Shown: positions 9,811 through 19,031 of the stretch, one piece after another | Layout of the letters: every line of letters starts with the position of its first letter | Numbering within the stretch: the first letter of the stretch is position 1 | Source of the DNA: Imperialibacter sp963977595 | GTDB taxonomy: Bacteria > Bacteroidota > Bacteroidia > Cytophagales > Cyclobacteriaceae | Assembly (NCBI RefSeq): GCF_048007035.1 | Contig: NZ_CP180355.1 | Location: 4,898,001-4,962,000, forward strand | DNA: 64,000 bases | Direction of reading: 5' to 3' | The notes under the pieces: model-generated | Told to the model about the DNA's origin: nothing | Seen by the model: the letters and a program-made list of their open reading frames with translations, nothing else | Database searches by the model: none | Translations under genes and position numbers: made by a program

Positions 9811-10144
9811 GCAAGCTGAATTTACAAAAAAGGCTGCTTTAGTGAAATGCACTAAAGTCAACTATTGTAGTCAATAACTTATTAAATAATAGCTAGCGAA
9901 AAGGAGAGCGGGCCGATCTTTAGCTCCCGCTGTCGTCTGAATTAACAACGCAATATCAGCGATGGGTCGTTTAGTTGCGCCAAATTTTTTTAATATTTTT
10001 TAACAATTAGCATTTCAACTAAACTTGACAAAAACTTTAGGCTTTTATAAAATTGCCACCGTTTCCGGGAATTCTTCGGAATTGTACACATAAACTGGTA
10101 GTTGTTGAAAACTTCTTAATTGTTTTTTTTAAGACAGAAAAATC
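9811..10144. other. Divergent promoter region between the PAS cluster and gldA
   Basis: 334 bp without a gene. It serves the minus-strand PAS-only gene and the plus-strand gldA. The gldA side carries a readable promoter (10025-10055). A short 6-bp inverted repeat (9907-9912 with 9926-9931) is the only other structure seen. Confidence 0.5.
10025..10055 (+). promoter_or_regulatory. Probable promoter of the gldAFG block
   Basis: TTGACA at 10025-10030 is followed after 17 bases by TAAAAT at 10048-10053. Read by the Bacteroidota rule (TTTG about 19-20 bases before TAnnTTTG), the same segment gives cTTG and TAAAATTG, each one mismatch from consensus. It lies about 90 bases before the gldA start. 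The call rests on sequence match only. Confidence 0.45.
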
Positions 10145-11068
10145 ATGTCAATAGTTGTCGAGAACCTGACCAAGAAATATGGAGAGCAGAAGGCAGTTAA
10201 TGATATCTCCTTCAAAATTAATACCGGTGAGGTAGTTGGTTTTCTGGGGCCAAACGGAGCTGGAAAAAGCACCACCATGAAGATGATAACCTGCTACATG
10301 GCACCCACGAGTGGCGATGTCAGGCTAGACGAGTTGAGCATCCTTAATGAGCAGGAGGATATAAAGAAGAAGATAGGTTATTTGCCTGAAAACAATCCGC
10401 TTTACACCGACATGGCGATTGTAGACTACCTGCGGTTTTGCGCCGAAATACAGGGAGTGAGCAAAGCAGAAATACCCTCCAGAATAAGCGAAATGATAGA
10501 CATGTGCGGCCTGGAAAGGGAGCGTCACAAGAAAATAAGTGAGCTCTCCAAAGGGTACCGCCAAAGAGTAGGGCTTGCACAGGCCATGATTCACGACCCG
10601 GAGATTTTGATACTGGATGAGCCAACCACCGGCCTCGACCCCAACCAAATTATAGAGATCAGAAAGCTGATCAAAAAGCTGGGTAAGGAGAAAACGGTGA
10701 TCCTTAGCTCTCATATCCTTTCGGAAGTAGAGGCCACCTGCGACCGCATTCTGATTATTAACAGGGGCAGGATTGTGGCAGACGGCACCTCCGACACATT
10801 GAGAAGCCAGGCCGAAGGCAAAGAGCTGCTGACTGTTAAAATTGAAGCGGCTGATGCTGATGTGAAAAAGGCGCTGCTTGGGCTGGCATCAGTAGAAACT
10901 GTGGAGCCGGTCGAGGGTAAAGCCGGCTTCTTCTCGGTTCGTAGCAAACCGGAAGTTTCGTCCAGAAAAGAGGTGTTTGACCTGTGTGTATCGAAAAAAT
11001 GGTACTTATTGGAAATGACAGGTCACGAAACCAAATTGGAAGACGTGTTCAGAGAGCTGACCAACTGA
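10145..11068 (+). CDS. gldA: Gliding-motility ABC transporter ATPase GldA
   Basis: A 307-residue ABC ATPase. Walker A is GPNGAGKST (35-43), signature LSKGYRQ (134-140), Walker B LILDEP (155-160), D-loop GLDPNQ and switch H190. The C-terminal ~80 residues are the usual GldA extension. GldA drives the GldF/GldG transporter in the inner membrane; in Flavobacterium this complex is linked to gliding, although its cargo is unknown and some gliders do without it. The permease gene gldF follows after 103 bp and gldG after that, on the same strand, which supports the name over a generic ABC-2 ATPase. Confidence 0.9.
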   Translation: MSIVVENLTKKYGEQKAVNDISFKINTGEVVGFLGPNGAGKSTTMKMITCYMAPTSGDVRLDELSILNEQEDIKKKIGYLPENNPLYTDMAIVDYLRFCAEIQGVSKAEIPSRISEMIDMCGLERERHKKISELSKGYRQRVGLAQAMIHDPEILILDEPTTGLDPNQIIEIRKLIKKLGKEKTVILSSHILSEVEATCDRILIINRGRIVADGTSDTLRSQAEGKELLTVKIEAADADVKKALLGLASVETVEPVEGKAGFFSVRSKPEVSSRKEVFDLCVSKKWYLLEMTGHETKLEDVFRELTN

Positions 11069-11171
11069 TTTGGCTGCATTAACATTGAATTGCGGCAAGC
11101 CCGGCAAACACAATATGACATTATACCTTTGAAACCGAATATCGTTTTAATAATAACCGACAACGACTGAT

Positions 11172-11897
11172 ATGAACAAGATTTGGATCATTGCCAGAAG
11201 AGAGTTGGCCTCCTATTTCGATTCTTTGATCGCTTATGTAATGATCATTATTTTTCTGGGAATGAGCGGGTTTTTTACCTGGCTTTTCGGAAGCAATATA
11301 TTTATGATCAACCAGGCCAGCTTGCAAGTTTTCTTCGGAATTTCGTTCTGGACCCTATTCTTCTTTATCCCGGCCATCACCATGAGAACCCTGGCAGAGG
11401 AAAATAAAAGTGGAACCATTGAGCTCCTTTCGACCAAGGCCGTGTCCGATTTCCAAATTGTTGTAGGTAAATTTCTCGGCTGCCTTTTGCTGGTGGCTAT
11501 CGCCCTGCTGTGCACGCTGCCTTACTACATAACTGTGTCGCAACTAGGTAATGTAGATCACGGCGGCATTATCGGAGGCTACCTCGGACTCATTTTGCTG
11601 TCGGCAGCCTATATCGGTATCGGGCTATTTGCCAGCAGCACCACAAGTAATCAGATTGTAGCTTTCCTTATGGCACTTTTTATTGGAATTTTCTTTCAGA
11701 TCTTATTCGATGTGCTTGGGTCCAGTTTTAGAGGTGCTGCAGGTGGAATATTCTATTACCTGAGCATGCAAACCCATTTCGATTCTATGAGCAGAGGAGT
11801 AATCGATTCTCGTGATTTGATCTACTTTGGCTCCCTTATAGCTATCTCTTTATTGCTATCCCAGGCAATGCTTTCACGTCGCAATTGGCAATCTTAA
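11172..11897 (+). CDS. gldF: Gliding-motility ABC transporter permease GldF
   Basis: A 241-residue ABC-2 type permease with about six membrane helices, starting MNKIWIIARRELASYF as in NosY/GldF proteins. The TLAEENKSGTIELL segment between helices two and three is a hallmark of this permease family. It forms the membrane channel partner of GldA. Only 12 bp separate it from gldG, so the two are translated from one message. Confidence 0.9.
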   Translation: MNKIWIIARRELASYFDSLIAYVMIIIFLGMSGFFTWLFGSNIFMINQASLQVFFGISFWTLFFFIPAITMRTLAEENKSGTIELLSTKAVSDFQIVVGKFLGCLLLVAIALLCTLPYYITVSQLGNVDHGGIIGGYLGLILLSAAYIGIGLFASSTTSNQIVAFLMALFIGIFFQILFDVLGSSFRGAAGGIFYYLSMQTHFDSMSRGVIDSRDLIYFGSLIAISLLLSQAMLSRRNWQS

Positions 11898-11909
11898 ACA
11901 ACTACTGAC

Positions 11910-13427
11910 ATGAAGGGAAGAAACGTAATTATTCAATTGGCTATAGTGACTGGCATTCTTGTGGTAGTCAACTTACTGTCTAGTAAACTGTACTTCAGAG
12001 GTGATTTTACCGAAGACCAGCGATACACACTCAGCACGGCCACTAAAGATATATTGGAAGATTTGCCTGAGGTGGTCACGGTGAAAGCCTATTTTTCGGA
12101 AGACTTGCCCACGCAGCTTGTGAGCACCCGTCAGGACTTTGAAGATTTGCTACTGGAATACGAGAACAGGTCGGACGGCTATCTGGTCTACGAATTTTTG
12201 AACCCAAACGAAAATGAGCAGAAGGAGCAGGAAGCGCAACAAGCCGGTGTGAACCCGGTAATGGTAAATGTGCGGGAAAAGGATCAGATGAAGCAAATGA
12301 GGGCTTACCTCGGAGCCATCATTCAGATGGGCGACCGCAAGGAGATCATTCCTTTGATACAGCCGGGAGCGGCCATGGAATATGCCCTTACTACGGCTAT
12401 TAAAAAAATAGCCATAGCGGACAAACCTAAGATTGGTTTGATACAGGGGCATGGAGAGGTGCCTTTGGAGGAAATGATTGAGCTATACCAACAGCTGTCG
12501 GTGCTCTATGAGATCGAGCCTTTTGGTCTTTCTGATTCGGCCGCCGTACCTCAGTACTACAGATCGCTGGCATGGATCAATCCAAAGGATACCATTCCGC
12601 AGGCAGATTTTGCCAAGCTCGATAAGTACCTGGCCAATGGTGGTACCATGTTCGTTGCCTACAGCAACCTGAACGGTGACTTAAGCCAGGCGTATTTGTC
12701 GACTGCTAACGACATAGGCGTAAGCAGCTGGCTTTCAAGGCTGGGCATTCAAATGGGAAGGGAGTTCGTGGTGGATGCGGAGAATGCGCCGGTTTCGGTA
12801 CGGCAGCAAATGGGCCAGTTTACAATGAACCGGCAAATTGCCTTTCCTTACTTTCCCATCATTAAAAACTTCTCCGACCATCCTGCATCCAAAGGACTTG
12901 AATCGGTCTTTCTGCCTTTTGCCAGCACGATTAACTTTACCAAGACTGATACCACCTTTCGTTCAACCAGCCTACTCATGACTTCCGAGCTTTCCGGCCT
13001 GGTCAGTCCGCCGACTACTGTCGACATTCAAAGGCAGTGGACGGAGAACGATTTTCAAAACAGCTCGCTGCCAGTGGCAATGGCTGTTGAAGGGCCCCTG
13101 AGTGGTACTGCATCTTCGAAAATGGTGGTGGTGTCGAATGGTCAATTTATTATCAATGGGCCGCAAGGGCAACAGCAACAGCTCAATGCCGACAATGTGA
13201 GCTTTGCTTCCAATGCCATCGACTGGCTGTCGGACGACACGGGTTTGATTGACCTTCGAACCAAGGGAGTAACGGCCAGGCCACTTGTTCAGCTGGAGGA
13301 TAGCACAAAGGAGCTCTTAAAATATGGCAATGTGCTGCTTCCAATACTGCTGCTGCTCATCTATGCTTTTGTGCGGAAGCAAAGAAACAACCGCAAGCGG
13401 CAACAGTGGGCAGCCGGCAATTATTAG
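11910..13427 (+). CDS. gldG: Gliding-motility ABC transporter substrate-binding/auxiliary protein GldG
   Basis: 505 residues with an N-terminal membrane anchor (about residues 7-29), a large periplasmic region of the ABC_transp_aux (PF09822) type, and a C-terminal helix (about 472-490) followed by a basic tail (RKQRNNRKRQQ). The early segment DQRYTLSTATKDIL is characteristic of GldG. It completes the GldA-GldF-GldG complex in the cytoplasmic membrane. Length and order match gldG of other Bacteroidota. Confidence 0.9.
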   Translation: MKGRNVIIQLAIVTGILVVVNLLSSKLYFRGDFTEDQRYTLSTATKDILEDLPEVVTVKAYFSEDLPTQLVSTRQDFEDLLLEYENRSDGYLVYEFLNPNENEQKEQEAQQAGVNPVMVNVREKDQMKQMRAYLGAIIQMGDRKEIIPLIQPGAAMEYALTTAIKKIAIADKPKIGLIQGHGEVPLEEMIELYQQLSVLYEIEPFGLSDSAAVPQYYRSLAWINPKDTIPQADFAKLDKYLANGGTMFVAYSNLNGDLSQAYLSTANDIGVSSWLSRLGIQMGREFVVDAENAPVSVRQQMGQFTMNRQIAFPYFPIIKNFSDHPASKGLESVFLPFASTINFTKTDTTFRSTSLLMTSELSGLVSPPTTVDIQRQWTENDFQNSSLPVAMAVEGPLSGTASSKMVVVSNGQFIINGPQGQQQQLNADNVSFASNAIDWLSDDTGLIDLRTKGVTARPLVQLEDSTKELLKYGNVLLPILLLLIYAFVRKQRNNRKRQQWAAGNY

Positions 13428-13474
13428 ATTCATTGAGTAGTATTCGTTCGTAAAGCGGAAAAATCACACGAATT

Positions 13475-14383
13475 ATGAAAAGTACATTGAAACTATTGGG
13501 TGTTCTTGGGATACTCATCGCTCTTTACTTTGTGGTTCAGTTCACAACAGACAGGGGTAGAAGTAAGTCGTTTAGGTCGGAACTGGTGAAGATTGATACT
13601 GCTGCCGTAACAAAACTGCAGATCGAAGCCAACGGTGAGCAGCTCGTGGTGGAAAAGGTGAAGAACCAGTGGAGAGTGAATACACCAGCAGGAAAGAATG
13701 TGGCCGCAACGTCTTCGAGCGTTAAAGGTATTTTGAATAGCCTGATGTCAGTCAAGCCAAGCAGGCTGGTAGCCAAAGATGAGTCGAAGTGGAAAGACTA
13801 TCAGGTCGATAGTGCAGGCACGAGGGTAGAAGTTTTTGAAGGAGGCGAGAAAACACTTGACCTGGTGGTGGGGAGGTTTAATATGGAAGGGCAGCGGCAG
13901 TTCAGTACCTATGTCAGGCTGTTTGAGGAGCCGGAAGTTTACTCGGCGGCCAACTTTATGGGTGCCAGTCTTTCGACCAATTCTGCCTCTTATCGCAACC
14001 AGCAACTGGCCAGGTTTACCAGAGACAGCGTCTATCAGGTGACATTTGAGTATCCGGATTCAGCCTTCACGCTCAGTAAAACAGATGGCAAATGGTTGTT
14101 GGGCGGTCAACCTGCCGACTCAGCCAACACCGCCAAATACCTGCAGGGCATTGCCTACCTGTCCAATAGAAACTTTGCTGATGATTTTAACCCAGTTGGA
14201 AGCCCGCTGTTTAGCGTGACTTACCTTGTTAAAAGTGGTAATCCGCTTAAAGTGGAGGGCTACCTGCCCAATGGTGAGTTGGTGGTGCATTCTGACTTCA
14301 ATGCAGAAGAGTACTTTAAGGATGCCAGCTTGAAGGACAAAATATTCAAAGGGTCGACGTATTTTTTGAGTAAGGAAGAGTAG
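13475..14383 (+). CDS. DUF4340 membrane-anchored protein linked to gldAFG
   Basis: 302 residues with one N-terminal membrane helix (LLGVLGILIALYFVVQF) and a periplasmic domain that reads as two similar beta-rich halves, as in DUF4340. Members of this family are often found directly after GldG-like auxiliary proteins, which is the arrangement here (47 bp after gldG). The inferred role is an accessory subunit of the same ABC complex; no enzymatic motif is visible. Confidence 0.75.
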   Translation: MKSTLKLLGVLGILIALYFVVQFTTDRGRSKSFRSELVKIDTAAVTKLQIEANGEQLVVEKVKNQWRVNTPAGKNVAATSSSVKGILNSLMSVKPSRLVAKDESKWKDYQVDSAGTRVEVFEGGEKTLDLVVGRFNMEGQRQFSTYVRLFEEPEVYSAANFMGASLSTNSASYRNQQLARFTRDSVYQVTFEYPDSAFTLSKTDGKWLLGGQPADSANTAKYLQGIAYLSNRNFADDFNPVGSPLFSVTYLVKSGNPLKVEGYLPNGELVVHSDFNAEEYFKDASLKDKIFKGSTYFLSKEE

Positions 14384-14536
14384 GGCCGGGACCAGCCTGT
14401 CGCTACTCTGGCTTTTCGAACGGGTTGATGCACTGTTTAATACCTGAAAGGAGGGAATGCCACCAAAAAGCAAAGATGGATTTTTCCATTTCCCGGCTAG
14501 CCGATATTTCCCCTACTATTGGGGCTTCCATTTTGC

Positions 14537-15136
14537 CTATCCTTTTTGCTCGTGAATATGGTGTGGAGATAGGTTTTGAAGTTCTGTGCTGATGGTGCCA
14601 TGGCTAATTTCCTTTGAAAAAGAATCACTGACTGCCTCAAATAGAAAAAACTCGTTTGAAAGAAGGCCTAGTTGCTTGATCTCAACCTTCATATCTGCGC
14701 CTTCGCCACTCCCATTTAGTCGAATGACTTCACTGCTGTCTCTTCCGTTGACAAGAGTTGCTCTAATGACAAGCGAGTCCAGCGTAAGTTGGCCGACGAC
14801 AATTTCATTTTTGAAAATGAGACCAATTAAAGACATCCCTTGGACAGAAATTTGAGCGGCTAAAATACTGGGGGTCAGTAAATTGTCCTTGATGAGGAAC
14901 GGCTGAGGTTGAAGGGAGTCTCTCGGAGATATTGTTAATCTCTGAATCGTAACTCCAGGCGGTAAAATAGATGCTTTGAGGCTTTGGTATTCAATAGCGT
15001 AGTTATGCTCTGTTAGCTGAGCAAAATGAGTGTTTAATTTTTCAGCAAGGAAGCTACTGCCATAAAATTGCACCAAAATGATCACAGTCAACAATATGGC
15101 TGCACCAATGGCAGTAATCTTCAGCGTTATCTCCAT
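14537..15136 (-). CDS. Single-pass membrane protein of unknown function (AsmA-like N-terminus)
   Basis: From the ATG at 15136 it encodes 199 residues; an upstream in-frame TTG at 15157 is less likely. A membrane helix (ITAIGAAILLTVIILVQF) is followed by a region with phrases such as YQSLKASILPPGVTIQRLTIS and GQLTLDSLVIRATL, resembling the start of AsmA/DUF748-type proteins, which handle lipids between membranes. It is far shorter than those proteins, so this is a weak likeness only. It is transcribed toward the DUF4340 gene and stands divergent to the endonuclease/phosphatase-family gene. Confidence 0.55.
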   Translation of the reverse strand: MEITLKITAIGAAILLTVIILVQFYGSSFLAEKLNTHFAQLTEHNYAIEYQSLKASILPPGVTIQRLTISPRDSLQPQPFLIKDNLLTPSILAAQISVQGMSLIGLIFKNEIVVGQLTLDSLVIRATLVNGRDSSEVIRLNGSGEGADMKVEIKQLGLLSNEFFLFEAVSDSFSKEISHGTISTELQNLSPHHIHEQKG

Positions 15137-15222
15137 AAAGGAGCTTGATATCGACAATAGATTGTTGGGGGTAAGGAATATCTTGATAGTTTAGGAGGGT
15201 AAAACGGTAAGTATCCAATTCA

Positions 15223-16293
15223 TTGAATATACTAAAGATAGCCTTTTCGGCGCTATTGATGATAACTTCACTTTTCACCAGCTTTCAATTGGTGAGGCGG
15301 GATGACTGGTATTTTCGCATTTTCGATTTTCCGCACGTTCAGCTAACTGTCTTGAATTTGGTTTTTTTGACTGGCCATCTTGTTCTGACGAACTACGGAA
15401 ACTGGATAGACGTGAGCATTGGGGCGGTTGGCTTAATTACCGTTTTTTACCAGCTGGCGATCATTTATCCGTATACGCCAGCAAGTAGCAAACAGGTGCA
15501 AGATACCGACCCCGCTATTCCGTCAACATCGATTTCGGTGCTGGAGGCCAATGTATTAATGTATAACTCCAACTATGAGGGGCTTGTTAGTTTGGTTAAA
15601 AATTATCGGCCTGATATTGTTGTTACGCTCGAAACCGACGAGAAATGGAAAAATGGGCTGAAGGAGCTAGAGTCTCTTTATAAACAGCACATCCTTCTTC
15701 CGCTGGACAATACGTATGGTATCTGTTTTTATAGCAATGTGGCGTTTAAGGATGCAGATATTAAACACCATATAAGCGAAGAGGTACCATCTATTGAAAT
15801 GACGCTTGATCTTGAGGGAGGCCAGGAAGTAAAGCTATTTATCGTTCATCCGGAACCGCCAAGCCCGACTGAAAAGGACCTGTCGACGCCCAGGGATGCG
15901 GAATTGGTTTTGGTGGGCAGAATGGCAAAGGATTGTCCGCTGCCGGTGATTATTACGGGTGATCTGAATGATGTTGCCTGGTCGCATACGTCACGTCTGT
16001 TTCAGCGCATCGGGGGCTTGCTTGATCCCAGGGTAGGGCGGGGCTTTTTCAACACCTTTCATGCCAAATACTCTCTCTTTCGCTGGCCTTTAGATCATGT
16101 GTTCGTATCCCGCCATTTCACTGTTGACAAGATTCAGCGACCACCAGCCTTCGGTTCGGATCATTTTCCTATTTTGATTCAACTGAGCATACCTTTGCAC
16201 GCACCCGATAACGAGGCTGCCCCGGTGGCCAGTAAAGAAGATAAAAAGGAGGCTAGACAGACGGTGGCGGCAGCAAAAGCCGACGAAAACTGA
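15223..16293 (+). CDS. Membrane-anchored endonuclease/exonuclease/phosphatase family protein
   Basis: 356 residues. The catalytic motifs of the EEP fold are readable: LEANVLMYN, the metal-binding ETDEKW, GDLND, and the terminal DHVF and GSDHFP. Two to three membrane helices precede the domain, so the catalytic part faces the periplasm or outer side of the inner membrane. A TTG at 15223 is the first possible start after in-frame stops and gives a complete first helix; an ATG at 15259 would cut into it. The tail is rich in Ala, Lys and Glu. Substrate is unknown (DNA, nucleotide or phospholipid are all possible for the family). Confidence 0.8.
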   Translation: MNILKIAFSALLMITSLFTSFQLVRRDDWYFRIFDFPHVQLTVLNLVFLTGHLVLTNYGNWIDVSIGAVGLITVFYQLAIIYPYTPASSKQVQDTDPAIPSTSISVLEANVLMYNSNYEGLVSLVKNYRPDIVVTLETDEKWKNGLKELESLYKQHILLPLDNTYGICFYSNVAFKDADIKHHISEEVPSIEMTLDLEGGQEVKLFIVHPEPPSPTEKDLSTPRDAELVLVGRMAKDCPLPVIITGDLNDVAWSHTSRLFQRIGGLLDPRVGRGFFNTFHAKYSLFRWPLDHVFVSRHFTVDKIQRPPAFGSDHFPILIQLSIPLHAPDNEAAPVASKEDKKEARQTVAAAKADEN

Positions 16294-16305
16294 AAGCCAT
16301 AATGT

Positions 16306-16836
16306 CTAGTTGGCACCACTCATGCCAGATGGTACTGCATCCTGCTGATGCACGCCCTTGTATTTCACCTGCCTTGTGTAGGTATCAATAGTGTCTTTGG
16401 AGGCTTGATCGATGTGGTAGTACTCATAAGTCACGTCTACGTCCAATTCATATTTTCGTGCGGATTTTTTTGTCCCTTTGATGGAACCCTCTTTCAAAGC
16501 AACATCCGACGTGTACCCGCAGTAGCAATAGTAAAGAAAGAGCGTTTTCAAATTCTTTAGCTCGTCACCAGTGTATTCAAAGCTTTCTCCCGGATTTTCC
16601 AACTCGACGAAGAAATCTTCCGAGTATTCATCGTCAGCAATAGATTTGTCGTCTTCTCTGACGTAATGACGATGGAAAACGACGTTGTCACCTGAGAATG
16701 CATAGGGGAACTCACCAGTGAGTTTGGCATCAACGAAGAAGTCAAGGCTCTCTTCTGCTGGATTGATGCCTTCTTCTTGTCCGCACCCAGAGAACATGAA
16801 AACATAGAGAATTACTAACACACTAAAAGCACGCAT
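16306..16836 (-). CDS. Hypothetical lipoprotein
   Basis: 176 residues with a lipoprotein signal; the lipobox FSGC puts the lipidated cysteine at C18. The mature part is acidic and tyrosine-rich with no motif I recognise. It is the last of three minus-strand genes after the SGNH hydrolase and the small membrane protein (57-bp gap), so it may share their transcript. Gene is likely real; function unknown. Confidence 0.65.
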   Translation of the reverse strand: MRAFSVLVILYVFMFSGCGQEEGINPAEESLDFFVDAKLTGEFPYAFSGDNVVFHRHYVREDDKSIADDEYSEDFFVELENPGESFEYTGDELKNLKTLFLYYCYCGYTSDVALKEGSIKGTKKSARKYELDVDVTYEYYHIDQASKDTIDTYTRQVKYKGVHQQDAVPSGMSGAN

Positions 16837-16893
16837 AAGTCTGTTTTTTTATTAAAGACATCACAATGGCGGACTTAGTTGGAAAGAATCAAG

Positions 16894-17388
16894 TCAATAC
16901 CTCCAAAATAGCCGATCCCAGACTGTCTTGAACAGCCGAAATGGCTCTTTGCCGAGGTTGTTGGTTTTCGTTTGAAGGAAATCCTCTATTTCCGGTATGT
17001 TGGTGATGAAAAGTGGCGACAATTCAACGACTCTTCTATCTTCTGTGTAAAGCAAAAGACCGAACTTAGCCAGGAAGTTTAACGGAACTACTTGCTTTTT
17101 GAATCCTTTCAGTTGACTGTAGTTGAACGCTTTCTCTTTGCCCCAGAACGGATACTTTATGGTAACCTTTTCCTCGTCAAGAGTGATTTTCGCCAAAATC
17201 GGATAGAGTGACGTGAAAACCTGATAGTTGCCCAATAGTATAACGAAAAGAATGGCAAGTGTCATGCCAGTGGAAGTATAGTCTTTTGCCAGTGATACCA
17301 TAAAGCTCATCGCTACGATCACCAACGGCGCCATCAGGAGAATCATTTTCATCCAAATGACTTTGAAAGTGTCTCGCTTTACATCCAT
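16894..17388 (-). CDS. Small membrane protein with a PH-like C-terminal domain
   Basis: About 164 residues from the ATG at 17388, which overlaps the stop of the SGNH hydrolase gene as TAATG, a typical translational coupling; another ATG two codons upstream (17394) is also possible. Two membrane helices (about residues 10-60) are followed by a basic beta-rich domain (ITLDEEKVTIKYPFWGKEKA) that looks like a bacterial PH domain. Function unknown; its tight coupling suggests it works with or beside the secreted esterase. Confidence 0.65.
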   Translation of the reverse strand: MDVKRDTFKVIWMKMILLMAPLVIVAMSFMVSLAKDYTSTGMTLAILFVILLGNYQVFTSLYPILAKITLDEEKVTIKYPFWGKEKAFNYSQLKGFKKQVVPLNFLAKFGLLLYTEDRRVVELSPLFITNIPEIEDFLQTKTNNLGKEPFRLFKTVWDRLFWRY

Positions 17389-18470
17389 TACCATTTAAGT
17401 TTTTCTCTTATAAATGAGGTCAGACTTCCTGCCATCTTTTTGTTGTCAGCCACCCTGGGGTGCCCTCCCTTTTCGATGAAGGGAAAGAAATGAGTATAGA
17501 TCAACGAGTCACCCAAACCATCCACAGCCTCCTGCACATAGCCAGGCCATGCTGAGCCCTCTTTGGTTGCATCCATGCTGCCCAGCGCACAGATAATCGG
17601 GGTGTCGGGGTACACATTTCTGACCATGCTGATAAACTCCTGATAAGAGGCGATGATTTCCTCTTCGCCTGGTGCGGCTTCTCCCAGCCGGAGACTAAAC
17701 GACGGCTGCTCGGGCATATTGACTAGCCAGGAGTCATTTTGGAAGAGGTTCACCACAACAAGGTCGGGCGTTATGTGGGAAAAGTCCCATCTGCTAGCGG
17801 AGTCCCTCGGATTGAGCCGGGGAAAAACCTCAGGCATGATGATGGTTGGATCCCAGCTGATCATGACACCAATGCCGCTGCGGCAGGTGCAAACATAGTC
17901 AGCATTGAAATTCCGTGCCGTTATGGCTCCGTAGGTAGGGTAATTGTTTGTGTAAACGCTGTCGGGCGAATCACCACCTGTGAGATCTTCGATGGCGTAG
18001 CCAGCAGTGATGGAGTTGCCAATGAACTCAATCGTTCTTGAATTTTCAGGAGTCGGTAGCAACTCGCCTGTAACTTCAAACCCGTGAATGGTGGTACTTC
18101 CCTTGTCCCATTCATTTCTTTTTATGAGCGAAATAGTGTGTTCTCCCTCTTCCAGGTCTTTGGCAAGCGTATACCACTTTGTTGCGCTGTCTAGCCTGAT
18201 ATACCTGATACTGTCTTTGTCGATGACAATATTAAAGTAGTTATCACCTCCCTCGTCTGCAAGTTCAACTCTCAGGCCCGTGCCGTTAATAGTCAATGTT
18301 GCCTCCGAGCCCGACCAGAATAAAACAGGTGCCTTGGGGTTTCCAAAATCGATTCGGCCAGTGTAGTTGATTTGCTGATTGTCGGCCTCTATCTTAAGTT
18401 TTTCCAGCTGAGAGCAACCCGCTAACATAGAAATTATCAACAGGAGAGGTAGGACTAGGTGGTTTTTCAT
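17388..18470 (-). CDS. SGNH/GDSL-type esterase lipoprotein (CE2-like)
   Basis: 360 residues. Lipobox LAGC (C19) marks a lipoprotein. An N-terminal beta-sandwich (about 25-135) precedes an SGNH hydrolase with catalytic S153 in GNSITAG, the block II glycine near RSGIG, N245 in FQND and H337 in GGHP. This two-domain layout is that of carbohydrate esterase family 2, which removes acetyl groups from xylan or glucomannan. A role in deacetylating plant polysaccharides at the cell surface is inferred. It is the first gene of a three-gene unit. Confidence 0.82.
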   Translation of the reverse strand: MKNHLVLPLLLIISMLAGCSQLEKLKIEADNQQINYTGRIDFGNPKAPVLFWSGSEATLTINGTGLRVELADEGGDNYFNIVIDKDSIRYIRLDSATKWYTLAKDLEEGEHTISLIKRNEWDKGSTTIHGFEVTGELLPTPENSRTIEFIGNSITAGYAIEDLTGGDSPDSVYTNNYPTYGAITARNFNADYVCTCRSGIGVMISWDPTIIMPEVFPRLNPRDSASRWDFSHITPDLVVVNLFQNDSWLVNMPEQPSFSLRLGEAAPGEEEIIASYQEFISMVRNVYPDTPIICALGSMDATKEGSAWPGYVQEAVDGLGDSLIYTHFFPFIEKGGHPRVADNKKMAGSLTSFIREKLKW

Positions 18471-18628
18471 CGCATGCTTTTTAACTCAATGAAGAAGACA
18501 GGGAGGGCATTGCTTCCAAGCCCATATATTTACCCATGGCATGTCACTAAAATGCCAGTATAAACTTCTAAAAATATTGGCAGATAAAATAATCGATTTT
18601 GCCATAAGCAAAGCGTTTCCATCCTGGG

Positions 18629-18997
18629 CTATTTCTTAAACAAAAAATATACTGCTGCTACCAGGCAGGCAAACCCGGCCAGGTGGTTCCACCGAAGCGC
18701 CTCTGTTTTGAAAACAAGCAAGGTAAAGACCGTAAACACAATAAGTGTGATCACCTCCTGAATGACTTTGAGCTGCATGAGCGAAAAAGGGCCTCCGTTC
18801 TCCCGGAAGCCGATGCGGTTGGCAGGTACCTGAAACATGTACTCAAACAAGGCGATGCCCCAGCTAATAAGTACAATAGCAACCAAGCCGAGGCTTTCGA
18901 ACCACTTCAGTTCCTTGAATTTGAGGTGGCCATACCAGGCAAGTGTCATGAATACGTTGGAAGTAATGAGCAGAAGGATGGTGTAAACCGCTTTCAT
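18629..18997 (-). CDS. DUF486 (DMT superfamily) four-helix membrane protein
   Basis: 122 residues with four membrane helices covering nearly the whole length. The segment ALFEYMFQVPANRIG is the conserved core of the DUF486 family, small relatives of drug/metabolite transporters. It lies 34 bp after tspO on the same strand and is probably the last gene of that operon. Substrate unknown. Confidence 0.85.
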   Translation of the reverse strand: MKAVYTILLLITSNVFMTLAWYGHLKFKELKWFESLGLVAIVLISWGIALFEYMFQVPANRIGFRENGGPFSLMQLKVIQEVITLIVFTVFTLLVFKTEALRWNHLAGFACLVAAVYFLFKK

Positions 18998-19031
18998 ACG
19001 TGAAGATTAAGCGGTAAATATACTGAAAGGG

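Noticed and set aside
15054..15278. Minus-strand open frame of 74 codons across the divergent promoter of the EEP-family gene
   Set aside because: Overlaps the start of two better-supported genes in other frames and has no family likeness.
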